From JARFVT01 sp036677425 (GTDB lineage Bacteria; Pseudomonadota; Alphaproteobacteria; UBA8366; Aestuariispiraceae): a DNA stretch of 64,000 bases. The notes under the pieces were generated by a model. The model saw only the letters and a list, made by a program, of their open reading frames with translations, made no database searches and had not been told where the DNA came from. Both the position numbers and the translations under genes were made by a program. Location of the stretch: contig JARFVT010000013.1 in NCBI GenBank assembly GCA_036677425.1, forward strand, positions 1,984,001 to 2,048,000, given 5' to 3'. This document shows, in pieces, positions 8,898-18,881 of this stretch (position 1 is its first letter; each line of letters starts with the position of its first letter).

Positions 8898-9662
8898 CTA
8901 TTTTTTACGCAATAATCTAATTTTATTTGGAATTGTCATTAATTTTTTCTTGCTAATTTGCGTTTTGACAATGGGAGCATAAACTTGCTTACTTGCTTCA
9001 AGCAATAAAACTCCTCCTAAAGGCGCAAACCATTTTTGACCAATTTTTTCCCATATGGGCGCAATATGTATCCAATAATCTGATTTAAACGGTGGCATAT
9101 AAAGTGCATATTTATATATGGTTGGTTCAAATTGTGTATCACGCATTAGCCTGCGTAATTGATTTAATGAATATGGCCGCCCACCGCCAAATGGTGTGAT
9201 ATCCCATCTTGACCAAATACATTGTCTTGATGGCACAATTATTATTATTTTGCCATTAGCCGATAACACTCGCCATGCTTCGCGCATTAATTGGCGCAAG
9301 TTTTCGCTATTTTCAATTGAATGGGCAAGTAATAATTTATCAATAGAATTATCAGCTAATGGTAAAAACTCTTCATATGCCAATACGGCTTTATTAAGCT
9401 TTTTTTTAATATTGCCGCTTGTTTTACTATCATTTGCACGCGGCCAACGGGTAACGCCCATATGGGCGGGCATTACGGCAATAACGCGGGCGGCCTCCGC
9501 ATTAAATTGCTTTAAAAATGGCGTGGCATATCCTAAACCTAAAATATCTTGCCCACGGGTATCTGGCCAAATATCACGAATCTTATGCCGCAAGATTTTA
9601 CATGTTACCTGCCCAAGGCGAGAATGATAAAATTTATTCATATGAATAACATCAGCCCACAT
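8898..9662 (-). CDS. SAM-dependent methyltransferase (class I, type 11-like)
   Basis: A 254-residue soluble protein. The SAM-binding glycine loop is ILGLGYATPFL near residues 40-50; the later acidic/hydrophobic strand LLLAHSIENSENL and the REAWRVLSANGKIIIIVPS segment match type 11 methyltransferases. The glycine loop departs from the usual GxGxG. It is divergent from gloB across a 110-base gap, an arrangement common in alphaproteobacteria. The substrate is unknown. No frame damage is seen. Confidence 0.7.
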   Translation of the reverse strand: MWADVIHMNKFYHSRLGQVTCKILRHKIRDIWPDTRGQDILGLGYATPFLKQFNAEAARVIAVMPAHMGVTRWPRANDSKTSGNIKKKLNKAVLAYEEFLPLADNSIDKLLLAHSIENSENLRQLMREAWRVLSANGKIIIIVPSRQCIWSRWDITPFGGGRPYSLNQLRRLMRDTQFEPTIYKYALYMPPFKSDYWIHIAPIWEKIGQKWFAPLGGVLLLEASKQVYAPIVKTQISKKKLMTIPNKIRLLRKK

Positions 9663-9772
9663 TTGATTATATCCTAAAATTATAATTTGTTTAATGCTGC
9701 TTTGTTGATAATTTTATATATGTTAGCATAACCATAATATTAATCATAAAAATATTTTATTAAAGGCCCCAT

Positions 9773-10552
9773 ATGCTCGAAGTCATACAAATTCCATCTT
9801 TAAATGATAATTATATTTATTTAGCCCATTGTAATGAAACCGGCGATACCGCCGTGATTGACCCTGCGGTTGCTGATCTTCCATTGAAAATAGCCTCTAA
9901 AAATGGCTGGAAAATAAATTATATTTTAAATACTCATCATCATTATGATCATATAGGTGGTAATTTAGAAATTAAACAACAAACTGGTTGCAAGATTGTT
10001 GGTTATGGCGATGATGCCGCCAGAATTAATGGCATAGATATAAAATTAAATGCCAATGATAAGTTTAAACTTGGCAATTCAACCGCCGATATATTACCTC
10101 TATTTGGTCATACCATCGGTCATATTGCCTATAGCTTTAAAGATGATAATATATTATTTTCTGGGGATGTGGTATTCCCCCTTGGTTGCGGTCGAGTTTT
10201 TGAAGGCACAATGGCGCAAATGTGGCATAGCATTAAAATATTACGCGCCTTGCCCGATCAAACAAAGATATATTGCGCCCATGAATATAGCCAAGAAAAT
10301 GCCAGATTTGCCATAACTATCGAGCCTGATAATATAGACTTAATCAAACGTATCGTTGAAATTGACGCTTTACGGCAAAAATCATTGCCAACAGTGCCAA
10401 GTATAATAGCCGAGGAAATTGCAACTAACCCATTTTTTCGTGCTGATAATATAAATCTTGCCAAAAATTTAGGCTTTAATAATAGCAAAGTTAATGATGA
10501 TGACGCTTTAACTATCTTCAGTGAAATTCGCCAGCGGAAAAATAAATTTTAA
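9773..10552 (+). CDS. gloB: Hydroxyacylglutathione hydrolase (glyoxalase II)
   Basis: A 259-residue metallo-beta-lactamase-fold enzyme that hydrolyses S-lactoylglutathione to lactate and glutathione, the second step of methylglyoxal detoxification. Metal motif THHHYDHIGG, then FGHTIGHIAY, GDVVFPLGCGR and CAHEYSQENARFA follow in the glyoxalase II order. The C-terminal EIRQRKNKF is also typical. A GST gene follows 32 bases later, in keeping with a glutathione-related group. Confidence 0.93.
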   Translation: MLEVIQIPSLNDNYIYLAHCNETGDTAVIDPAVADLPLKIASKNGWKINYILNTHHHYDHIGGNLEIKQQTGCKIVGYGDDAARINGIDIKLNANDKFKLGNSTADILPLFGHTIGHIAYSFKDDNILFSGDVVFPLGCGRVFEGTMAQMWHSIKILRALPDQTKIYCAHEYSQENARFAITIEPDNIDLIKRIVEIDALRQKSLPTVPSIIAEEIATNPFFRADNINLAKNLGFNNSKVNDDDALTIFSEIRQRKNKF

Positions 10553-10584
10553 ACTATAAAGTTAAAAAATCAGGGAATTACATA

Positions 10585-11196
10585 ATGAAATTATATTATA
10601 GCTCCACCTCGCCTTATGCAAGAAAAACATTAATTTGCGCCCATGAATTAAATTTGATCAATAAAATCGATCTAATTACAACATCACCATTCACCGATGA
10701 AGATTACCGCGCCATAAATCCATTGGCAAAGATTCCTGCATTGGAAAGCGAGGATATGGGGATAATTTATGATTCAAGCGTCATTTGTGAATATCTTTGT
10801 CAATTGGCAGGTAATGAAAAAATATTACCAGCCGCAGGAAAACCCAGAATTAAAATATTAAGATTACATGCTTTAGCGCAAGGCATGACCGATTGCGCCC
10901 TTAATATAAAGCAAAATATAATGCGTTCCGAAGGTGAAGACTCACCGACTATGCCCGAAGATTGGTATATAGAACGCCAATATAGTGCAATTGCCGCAGG
11001 CATGGACGAAGCGACTATAGAGTTAGATGATTTTAAAGATCACGTTAATATGGGCAGTATCGCAATGGCATGTTTCCTTGAATATTGGAATTTCAGATTT
11101 AGCGATAATATTTGGCAAGGAGATTATCCAGAGCTTGCAAATTGGTTAGAAAATTTTGCCAAGCGTGATGCAATGATCGCCACCAAACCAGTATAA
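10585..11196 (+). CDS. Glutathione S-transferase family protein
   Basis: A 203-residue protein with a thioredoxin-fold N-terminal domain (MKLYYSSTSPYARKT; cis-Pro region NPLAKIPALE; DSSVICEYL) and an all-helical C-terminal domain with a conserved-looking W at the end. It follows gloB and shares one base with the next start (TAATG), pointing to one transcript. The electrophilic substrate cannot be deduced. Confidence 0.88.
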   Translation: MKLYYSSTSPYARKTLICAHELNLINKIDLITTSPFTDEDYRAINPLAKIPALESEDMGIIYDSSVICEYLCQLAGNEKILPAAGKPRIKILRLHALAQGMTDCALNIKQNIMRSEGEDSPTMPEDWYIERQYSAIAAGMDEATIELDDFKDHVNMGSIAMACFLEYWNFRFSDNIWQGDYPELANWLENFAKRDAMIATKPV

Positions 11197-11666
11197 TGTT
11201 AAAAATTTTATTCATTTGCACTGGTAATATATGCCGCTCACCGACCGCCGAAGGCGTATTTAATAAACTTGCCATTGATCTTGGTCTTAGTGATAAAACT
11301 CATGCCCAATCATGCGGTATAATGGGCTGGCATGAAGGCAACCACCCCGACAACCGTGCCATCACCGCAGCAAAAAAACGCGGTGTTGATTTAGCAAAAT
11401 TACAGGCAAGGGAGATATCCATCGATGATTTCCATAAATTTGATATATTATTTGCAATGGATAAAGGTCATTTTAATCAATGCCAAGAAATTGCACCTAA
11501 GGGAACAGCACAAAAAATAAAATTATTTTTAAAACCCGTGGCAAGCGATTTTAACAATAGCGAAATCCCTGACCCATATTATGGCGGTGATGATGGGTTC
11601 GAGCTGGTGCTTGATATGATATTTGCGGCTAGTAATCACTGGCTTATAAAATTAATGAAAAAATGA
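11196..11666 (+). CDS. Low-molecular-weight protein-tyrosine phosphatase
   Basis: A 156-residue phosphatase. The P-loop FICTGNICRSPTAEG carries Cys8 and Arg14-Ser15 (C-x5-R-S), and the general acid lies in IPDPYYGG. The start ATG overlaps the GST stop by one base and its own stop overlaps the next start by four (ATGA), so it is translationally coupled on both sides. Family members act on phosphotyrosine; association with the downstream fructosamine-kinase-like gene suggests repair of damaged or glycated proteins, because the two families often co-occur, but this is inference. Confidence 0.9.
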   Translation: MLKILFICTGNICRSPTAEGVFNKLAIDLGLSDKTHAQSCGIMGWHEGNHPDNRAITAAKKRGVDLAKLQAREISIDDFHKFDILFAMDKGHFNQCQEIAPKGTAQKIKLFLKPVASDFNNSEIPDPYYGGDDGFELVLDMIFAASNHWLIKLMKK

Positions 11667-12544
11667 CCCCATCACAACGGCATCGCATCGAAGCAACAAC
11701 CAATCAGCGAATTGTGAAAATAACTTATTTAGAAGGCGGCTCAGCGGGCGAAGTTTGGCAAGTTGACCTTGCAAATGGTAGTAAAGTTATCGCAAAAACA
11801 GCAATCGCCGATAATAATGCTTATGCTGGTGATAATAATAACAGCAATCTTAATATCGAAGCATATATGTTACGGTTTTTAACAAAATACACTTGCCTAC
11901 CACTGCCAAAGATAATTAGTGATGATAAAGATTTATTAATAATGGAAATGATCATTAATGATGGTTCATCAAGCATTTATATTGATACCCAAGCCGCCAA
12001 CCATCTGGTTAAACTACATAATATAACTAATGATAAATTTGGTTTTGACCGCAACACATTAATTGGCCCATTATTACAGCCAAATATATTTAGTAATGAC
12101 TGGATAAGTTTTTTTGCCAATTACCGCCTGCGCTATTTTGGTGATTTATGTTTTAAACATAATAAATTACCGCAAGCAAGCTATGAAAAATTACTTAAAT
12201 TATGTGATAGGCTTGATAATTATTTAATCGAACCCAATGCCCCATCCCTTATTCATGGTGATTTATGGGCGGGTAATATATTAACCAATAATGGTAAAAT
12301 TGCCGCATTCATCGACCCTGCAATTTATTATGCCAATCGGGAAATAGAATTAGCATATATAATATTATTTAACAGCTTTGGGCAAAGTTTTTTTGATCGT
12401 TATCAGGAGCAATACAAGCTTGATAATGATTTTTTTGATGTCAGGGCAGAAATTTATAACCTATATCCATTATTGGTGCATGTGGCATTATATGGTGGTG
12501 ATTATGTAAAATCTGTCCATCGGACGCTATGTCGTTTCATATGA
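11663..12544 (+). CDS. Fructosamine/ketosamine-3-kinase family protein
   Basis: A 293-residue kinase of the fructosamine-3-kinase family, which phosphorylates sugar adducts on protein amines so that they fall off. Signs: an N-terminal GGSAGEVW nucleotide loop, catalytic LIHGDLWAGNIL and metal-binding FIDPAIYYANREIELA. It overlaps the phosphatase gene by four bases. The start is set by that overlap. The next gene is convergent and only ten bases away. Confidence 0.87.
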   Translation: MTPSQRHRIEATTNQRIVKITYLEGGSAGEVWQVDLANGSKVIAKTAIADNNAYAGDNNNSNLNIEAYMLRFLTKYTCLPLPKIISDDKDLLIMEMIINDGSSSIYIDTQAANHLVKLHNITNDKFGFDRNTLIGPLLQPNIFSNDWISFFANYRLRYFGDLCFKHNKLPQASYEKLLKLCDRLDNYLIEPNAPSLIHGDLWAGNILTNNGKIAAFIDPAIYYANREIELAYIILFNSFGQSFFDRYQEQYKLDNDFFDVRAEIYNLYPLLVHVALYGGDYVKSVHRTLCRFI

Positions 12545-12554
12545 TTTATATCTA

Positions 12555-13139
12555 CTATGCATGTCCAGCATCACTTGATAACATCGATATATCAACACCA
12601 ATTTTTGATAATGCATCATGCCATTTATTTTTTATATCATCACCGAATATCAAATCTGCATCAGAAGGGCAATGCAACCATGTGTTTTCTTTAATTTCTG
12701 CCTCAAGCTGCCCCGGACCCCATCCAGCATAACCCAAGGCAAGAATTTTTTCTTCTGGCCCATCACCACTGGCAATATCGCTTAAAATATCGAGACTGGC
12801 GGTTAATCCAATGCAATTATCAAGCGCCACTGTTCCTTGTTTAGAATAATCATCAGAATGCAAAACAAACCCCCGGCCAATTTCAACAGGCCCGCCAAAA
12901 TGAATATTAATATTATCATTATCACTTAATTTGCCTTTGATTGGAATATCTAACTGATTTAAAACCTTATCAAAGTTTAAATCATCGATTAACCGATTAA
13001 TAACAATACCCATTGCCCCATCATCATTATGCATACATATATAAATCACCGCACGCATGAACCTGATATCATACATGGCTGGCATGGACATAATTAGCTG
13101 ACCCGTTAAAAATCTATCAATTTTATTATCTAATGTCAT
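12555..13139 (-). CDS. YqgE/AlgH family protein
   Basis: A 194-residue protein with the family pattern: FLTGQLIMSMPAM near the start, GAMGIVINRLID, FGGPVEIGRGFVLH in the middle and LGYAGWGPGQLEAEI late. Family members are widespread in proteobacteria; AlgH has been linked to alginate regulation but no biochemical role is established. It sits convergent to the fructosamine kinase and divergent to the DsbD-type gene. Confidence 0.9.
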   Translation of the reverse strand: MTLDNKIDRFLTGQLIMSMPAMYDIRFMRAVIYICMHNDDGAMGIVINRLIDDLNFDKVLNQLDIPIKGKLSDNDNINIHFGGPVEIGRGFVLHSDDYSKQGTVALDNCIGLTASLDILSDIASGDGPEEKILALGYAGWGPGQLEAEIKENTWLHCPSDADLIFGDDIKNKWHDALSKIGVDISMLSSDAGHA

Positions 13140-13324
13140 TAATCACCTAAAATAACGATTCTACATAAATATAGCTATATAAATACTATAAACATTCTAT
13201 TATAAAATATTTATAAAAAAAATTAAAAACATAATATTGTGAAAATATATTTATCGCTTGATCCAATATATTACAATTGGCAATATGAAAATATAAAAAT
13301 TAGCCCATAATAGAAACATTGATA

Positions 13325-15496
13325 ATGCCTAAATTACCTACAATCTTCATAATTCTTATATCTTTAATTTTTATAAGTGATCATTCCTTCGCTGCTAAAA
13401 GCCAATGGCAAGATAATCCCCATGTCTCGATAAGATTAATTACCGCTGTTGATGCCACAGGTGATTTACAAAAAATTCCATTTGGCTTGGAATTTAAATT
13501 AAAACCTGAATGGAAAATATATTGGCGCAGCCCTGGTGATGCAGGCTTACCACCCGATGTTGATTGGTCAAAATCATCAAATATTAAAAATATTAAATTT
13601 AACTGGCCATTGCCATATCGATTTTCTGTCCTTGGCTTGGAAACATTAGGTTATAAAGATCATATTATCTTTCCATTATTAATAACACCAGAAATAATTA
13701 ATCAAGCCGTTGATTTGAAAGGTGATTTAAGCTATCTGGCTTGTGCAAATATTTGTATTCCATATAATATTGAAATTGGCTTAAGATTAAATCAAGGCAA
13801 TGCAACAAATAGCAGCGAAGCATATTTGATAAATAAATTTCAAGCAAATGTCCCAAGCAGAACAACTGCAAATACTCTTAATATAGCTGAAATACGGCAA
13901 ACTACCTTTGGTAAAGATTTTAACTTGCAGATATTAATCGATGCCGATCGACCAATTAAAAACCCCGATGGCTTTATCGAAGGTACCGATGGTTTATATT
14001 TTGGTGCTCCAGAAATAGTAAAATCAAATGATGGTAATTCTGTTTTATTAAATTTCACTGGCGGCGGCCTTGCAAATGAAGAATTTATAAATCAACCATT
14101 AACATTAACTATTTTTGATGATTTTGGCATGATAGAAACCGTAAAAACTCCCAAACTTGGCTTGTTAACAAATTTACAATTAAGCAATTTAGGCTTTAAT
14201 AATGATGGTAAAAATATCCAATTTACTGCTTTATTTACTATGATCGCCATTGCCCTATTGGGCGGGTTAATATTAAATTTAATGCCATGTGTATTGCCAG
14301 TTTTATCAATAAAATTATTATCAATAATTAATCATGCTGGTGGTGAAAAACGCCATGTTAGAATAAGTTTTTTATGGACGGCTGCGGGTATTATTTTTGC
14401 CTTTATAATTTTGGCGATAATATTAATCATGCTTAAATCTGCGGGCATGGCAATCGGTTGGGGCATACAATTTCAACAGCCGTTATTTTTAATTGCAATG
14501 GCAATGTTATTAATATTTTTTGCTGCCAATATGTTTGGTTTATTTGAATTTCACTGACCAAGCAAAATTTCTGATATGGCGTCAAAGCCTATAAAAAATA
14601 GCGGCTATGCAAAGGATTTCTTGTCGGGAATATTTGCAACATTACTGGCAACACCTTGTAGCGCACCATTTTTAGGCAGTGCCATAGGCTTTGCCCTTGG
14701 GCGCGGCATGGTCGAGATTTTAACAATATTTATTGCCCTTGGCATTGGCTTATCCACGCCATATTTATTAGTGTCATTAATACCAAAAATTGCCACTAGC
14801 TTACCTAAGCCGGGGGCATGGATGATCAAATTAAAATATATTTTAGGCTTGTTGATATTAGCGACCGCCATATGGCTATTATCGGTATTAATAGCCTTAA
14901 TTGGTAATGAAAATACAGCAATAATTGCCTCATTGATGGCAATTATCATGACATTATTATACATTAAATCGCGTTATCAATTAACATTAAATAATAACCA
15001 AAATAATGATTCAGCTATTAATGATCTAATTTTTGCTAATTCAAAACTGGCACGCTACGGGTTTAAAATAAGTCTGATATTGGTCATTGCGGCAATGATT
15101 CTACCCATATTAAAGCCCAATAATAGCGATGCAGTAATCATTAATGATGACATATGGATAGAATTTAACGAGGCGAAAATTCAAAAATATATTACCGATG
15201 GCAAGATAATATTTGTCGATATTACTGCCGATTGGTGCATCACATGTAAATATAATAAAAAAACCGTGTTGGAATCGGCGGAAATATCCACATGGCTGGC
15301 ACGTGATGATATTATTGCCATGCGCGGCGATTGGACAAAACCAAGCCCGATAATTGCAAAATATTTGGCAAGCTTTGAACGTTACGGCATTCCATTCAAT
15401 GCTGTTTATGGTATCAATAATAAACAAGGCATCGCCTTACCCGAATTATTGAGCATTTACGATATTATCAATGCGGCAAAGATTGTTCGTGATTGA
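13325..15496 (+). pseudogene. DsbD/ScsB-type protein-disulfide reductase interrupted by an in-frame TGA
   Basis: One frame encodes a complete transmembrane disulfide reductase of about 723 residues except for TGA at 14555-14557. Before the stop: signal peptide, periplasmic DsbD-like domain (CANICIPYN) and the first membrane segments with LMPCVLPVLSIK. After the stop: LLATPCSAPFLG with the second redox Cys, more helices, and a C-terminal thioredoxin domain with DWCITCK. The break falls in a linker (GLFEFH*PSKISD). A TTA leucine codon would differ by one base. A restart at ATG 14576 lacks a visible ribosome site. If functional, it passes electrons from cytosolic thioredoxin to periplasmic thiols. 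A TTG six bases before the chosen ATG is an alternative start. Confidence 0.85.
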
Positions 15497-15596
15497 TGAT
15501 TATCTTAATAACCAAACATTTTACTGGACTTTTGATATAATAAGCTGACATAAATACCTACTGTTAAAATTTAACAAATAATGAAACGAGCAAAAA

Positions 15597-16079
15597 ATGA
15601 TTAAAATTGGTGATAAAATACCCAATATTGGCTTCAAAATCATGGGCAAAAATGGTCCTGATGCCATTAGTTCAGACGAATTATTCAGTAATAAAAAAAT
15701 CGTGATATTCTCACTTCCTGGCGCATTCACCCCCACATGTTCGGCAAAACATTTACCAGGATTCATTGAAAATGCCGATAAAATAAAAGGAATGGGTGTT
15801 GATAGCATAGCCTGCATTTCCGTTAATGATGCCTTTGTAATGGGCGCATGGGGTAAAGATCAAAATACGGGCGATAAAATTATGATGCTGGCCGATGGCT
15901 CTGCTGAATGGGTTGATGCCATTGGTTTAGGTTTGGATTTGACCGCCGCAGGTATGGGCAAACGCGGTCAAAGATTCGCTATGATAATTGATAATGGCAT
16001 CGTTAGCCATTTAGCGGTTGACGAACATGGTGAATTTGAAGTGTCAAGCGCCGAGGCGATAATAAAAGTGCTTGGTTAA
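15597..16079 (+). CDS. Peroxiredoxin, Prx5 type
   Basis: A 160-residue thiol peroxidase. The peroxidatic cysteine lies in PGAFTPTCSAKH (Cys48), followed by GVDSIACISVND, the resolving-Cys-like position of the family, and RFAMIIDNG. Prx5 enzymes reduce H2O2 and alkyl peroxides, usually using glutathione/glutaredoxin or thioredoxin. It is a single gene between the broken DsbD-type gene and the convergent DUF934 gene. Confidence 0.93.
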   Translation: MIKIGDKIPNIGFKIMGKNGPDAISSDELFSNKKIVIFSLPGAFTPTCSAKHLPGFIENADKIKGMGVDSIACISVNDAFVMGAWGKDQNTGDKIMMLADGSAEWVDAIGLGLDLTAAGMGKRGQRFAMIIDNGIVSHLAVDEHGEFEVSSAEAIIKVLG

Positions 16080-16096
16080 ATTATTATTTATATAAT

Positions 16097-16669
16097 TTAC
16101 TCCGCAGCGGCAATATCAACCAAATGGTTATCAATTTGATCATTAAAAAATTTATATTGCCGCATTTGACGGATAGATAAACCATGCAACTTCGTTGGTT
16201 TTGATGTTATTTCTTTACCTAAAGATGATTGATAAAAAAAAGTTACCTCATTGGTTGCTTTGATAAATTTATCAATATCAAGCTTTTTACTAACTTCAAA
16301 AGCATCGAAACCACTGCGTTGCATATTTTGTAATTGGTCATAGGAGACATCGCCCGTTGCCCTGATTTCTGATTTATAGTTTAAATGTTGGCGCAATATG
16401 CTCGCTTGGCTATATGCCCTGCCATCGGTAAAATTGGGAAAGTTTAATATTATAACGGCAAAATGCTGCAAATCATCTTTGATGCTATTAATATCTTGAG
16501 TGGATTTCAAACGAATACCAATATCCATACCTGAATTAATGATTTTTTGCCGCTCCAATAACCATCGTTCAAGGCTTACAGTTGCGGGTTGATCTGGTAA
16601 CAATATGGCGCTGTCATCTGCATGATAGTATATATCGCTAATTACGATATTATTTTTAATTAATGGCAT
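16097..16669 (-). CDS. DUF934 protein of the assimilatory sulfite reductase cluster
   Basis: The ATG at 16669 (MPLIKNNIVISD) is preferred over a longer open frame reaching 16813, because homologues begin this way and the extra part would lie inside the reductase gene. The 190-residue product keeps the typical VSLERWLLERQ and LRQHLNYKSEIRATGDVSYDQLQNMQRSGFDAFEV segments. The gene overlaps the end of the sulfite reductase gene by 14 bases. DUF934 proteins are always near alphaproteobacterial or other CysI-type reductases; their function is unknown. Confidence 0.85.
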   Translation of the reverse strand: MPLIKNNIVISDIYYHADDSAILLPDQPATVSLERWLLERQKIINSGMDIGIRLKSTQDINSIKDDLQHFAVIILNFPNFTDGRAYSQASILRQHLNYKSEIRATGDVSYDQLQNMQRSGFDAFEVSKKLDIDKFIKATNEVTFFYQSSLGKEITSKPTKLHGLSIRQMRQYKFFNDQIDNHLVDIAAAE

Positions 16670-18330
16670 ATAATGCATCCTTAAAAGGTAATTCCCCAAC
16701 ACGGCGATAGGTTTGTAAAAATGTTTCGCCTTTATCTTGACGGATAACCATATATTTATTAATGACGCATTCAACCGCCTCGACAATATCATCATAGGCA
16801 AATGCAGGCCCAATTATTTTACCAATCGATGTATCCAATGTGGCATCGCCGCCAAGGGTTATTTGATAATATTCCTTACCTTTACGATCAACGCCAAGCA
16901 AGCCAATATGCCCCACATGATGATGCCCACAGGCATTGATACAGCCAGAAATTTTTAATTTTAATGGCCCAATATCATATTGTTTGTCTAGGCTTTCAAA
17001 TAAATGGCTTAGGCTTTGGGCAATGGGAATTGACCTGGCATTAGCTAAGGCACAATAATCAAGTCCGGGGCAAGTTATCATATCGGTAATATAACCAATA
17101 TTGCCATTTGCCAGTTCCGCCCTTAATAATATTTGCCAAATTTCATATAGGTCGCTTTGTTTCACATGCGCCAGCACAATATTTTGTTCATGGGTCGCAC
17201 GTAATTCGTTAAAACTATATTTTTGTGCTAATTTTGCCACCACATCCATTTGATCGGCACTAATATCACCCGGTGCTTCGCCAGTATTTTTCAAAGATAT
17301 ATTAACAATCGCATAGCCCGCTTGTTTATGGGTTATCACATTGGCCTTTAACCAATTTGAAAAATCCATATTGGTAGATTTTTTTACATCACACTCATGT
17401 TCAATTATCGCAATATTATCATCATCAAAAATGGTAAAGTCTGGTGCAGTGAAATATTTTTTTTATCGCGGCAATTTCACTAGCAGATAGTGATAAATCG
17501 CCATCTTTAATTTTTTGCCATTCTTGTTCGATCAGCCTTGTTAATTTCTCTAATTTTGTCTCATGCAATAAAATTTTAATGCGCGCTTTATATTTATTAT
17601 CGCGCCTGCCGATTAGATTATAAATACGTAAGATCGCTTCCATATAGCTAAGCATATCTTTGGTTTTTAAAAAATTACGCGTCTTGCGACCAATCATCGG
17701 CGTACGCCCAAGGCCACCGCCTACATAAACTTCAAACCCCAGCTCGCCCGCATCATTCCGCTTTAATCTAAGGCCTATATCATGCAATTTAATGGCGGCA
17801 CGGTCATTTTTTGCACCAGTTACGGCAATTTTAAATTTACGTGGTAGATAACTAAATTCTGGATGCAAGCTCGACCATTGGCGGATAATTTCACAATATG
17901 GGCGTGGGTCTTCGACCTCGTCAATTGCTGCACCTGCAAATGGGTCTGATGTGGTGTTTCTGATGCAATTACCGCTAGTTTGGATAGCATGCATTTCTAC
18001 TTCGGCTAATTCACGCAAAATATCTGGAACTTGTTCAAGTTTAGGCCAATTATATTGAATATTTTGTCTTGTGGTAAAATGCCCATAACCCTTGTCATAT
18101 TTGCGGGCAATATGGGCAAGACGGTGCATTTGCCTGCTATTAAATGTGCCATATGGAATGGCAACCCGTAACATATAGGCATGTAACTGCAAATAAAGCC
18201 CATTCATTAAACGTAATGGTTTAAATTCATCCTCAGTCAATTCGCCTGACAATCTGCGCGCTACTTGCCCTTTAAATTGTTGCAGTCGTTGATTAACTAA
18301 GACATTGTCAAATTCATCATAACGGTACAT
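16656..18330 (-). pseudogene. Nitrite/sulfite reductase hemoprotein (CysI/NirA type), frameshifted at an A8 tract
   Basis: The N-terminal half (start 18330) runs to a TGA soon after IKKIFHC; the C-terminal half (open from 17369) is in another frame. On the coding strand there is a run of eight A (plus-strand T8 at 17457-17464). With seven A the frames join as AIKKYFTAPDF, a good match to the family linker, giving one protein of about 557 residues. Siroheme/4Fe-4S ligands are in the second half: CPGLDYC and GCINACGHHH. The first half has the ferredoxin-like repeat (GHFTTRQNIQYNW). Function if restored: six-electron reduction of sulfite. Homopolymer position makes sequencing error or transcript slippage credible. 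Confidence 0.87.
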
Positions 18331-18372
18331 TTTAAAAATACTTTCTAACTAATAAATCCATATGTAATTAGC

Positions 18373-18672
18373 TTATAAGCTATTTGGCAAAAAACCCATA
18401 TTTGGGGTTACTGTTGGCCCAAGGCTTCTTATGCGTTCCTTCATAGAAATAGGTATAATTTCATTGCCATTTTGTCGCACCGAAATTGTATATATGCCGA
18501 TTACATTATTATTTTTTATCACCTCATTGGTAATATTAGAAATATCAATACCCTCTTTATCTATATCATAGGCACGAGCCAATGTTAAATTATCAACCCA
18601 TATATTAGACGCATTTAAATATATGACCTTCCCGATGCACAATTCATTGGCGGTAATAATTTGTAATGGCAT
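18373..18672 (-). CDS. DUF2849 protein of the sulfite reductase cluster
   Basis: A 99-residue protein that begins MPLQIITANEL and contains VIYLNASNIWVDNL, resembling the small DUF2849 proteins found directly upstream of alphaproteobacterial sulfite reductase and DUF934. It is the first gene of the minus-strand group 18672-16097, 42 bases before the reductase. No phosphoadenylylsulfate reductase (cysH) gene is present here, although many relatives have it between the reductase and DUF934. Function unknown. Confidence 0.75.
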   Translation of the reverse strand: MPLQIITANELCIGKVIYLNASNIWVDNLTLARAYDIDKEGIDISNITNEVIKNNNVIGIYTISVRQNGNEIIPISMKERIRSLGPTVTPNMGFLPNSL

Positions 18673-18881
18673 AGCTTAAGCCTTTTAAAGAAAGAACAGT
18701 TTTAATAAATATTATTTTTAATAGCACAGTAAAAAAACAGTTATAAAAATATATAATACATATATATTGCGTTATTCAACAAATGTCCAGCAAATTCTAT
18801 ATAAAAAATCAAAACACTACATATCGAACATTAATTATTAAAAATAGTTTACTATAAAATTGCTTGGCGAAAGCTTGCCAT

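Noticed and set aside
16670..16813. N-terminal extension of DUF934
   Set aside because: It falls inside the sulfite reductase coding sequence and has no similarity to DUF934 starts.
18369..18382. Palindrome TAGCTTATAAGCTA as a terminator
   Set aside because: It is AT-rich with no U tract and overlaps the DUF2849 stop codon within a gene group; thermodynamically weak.
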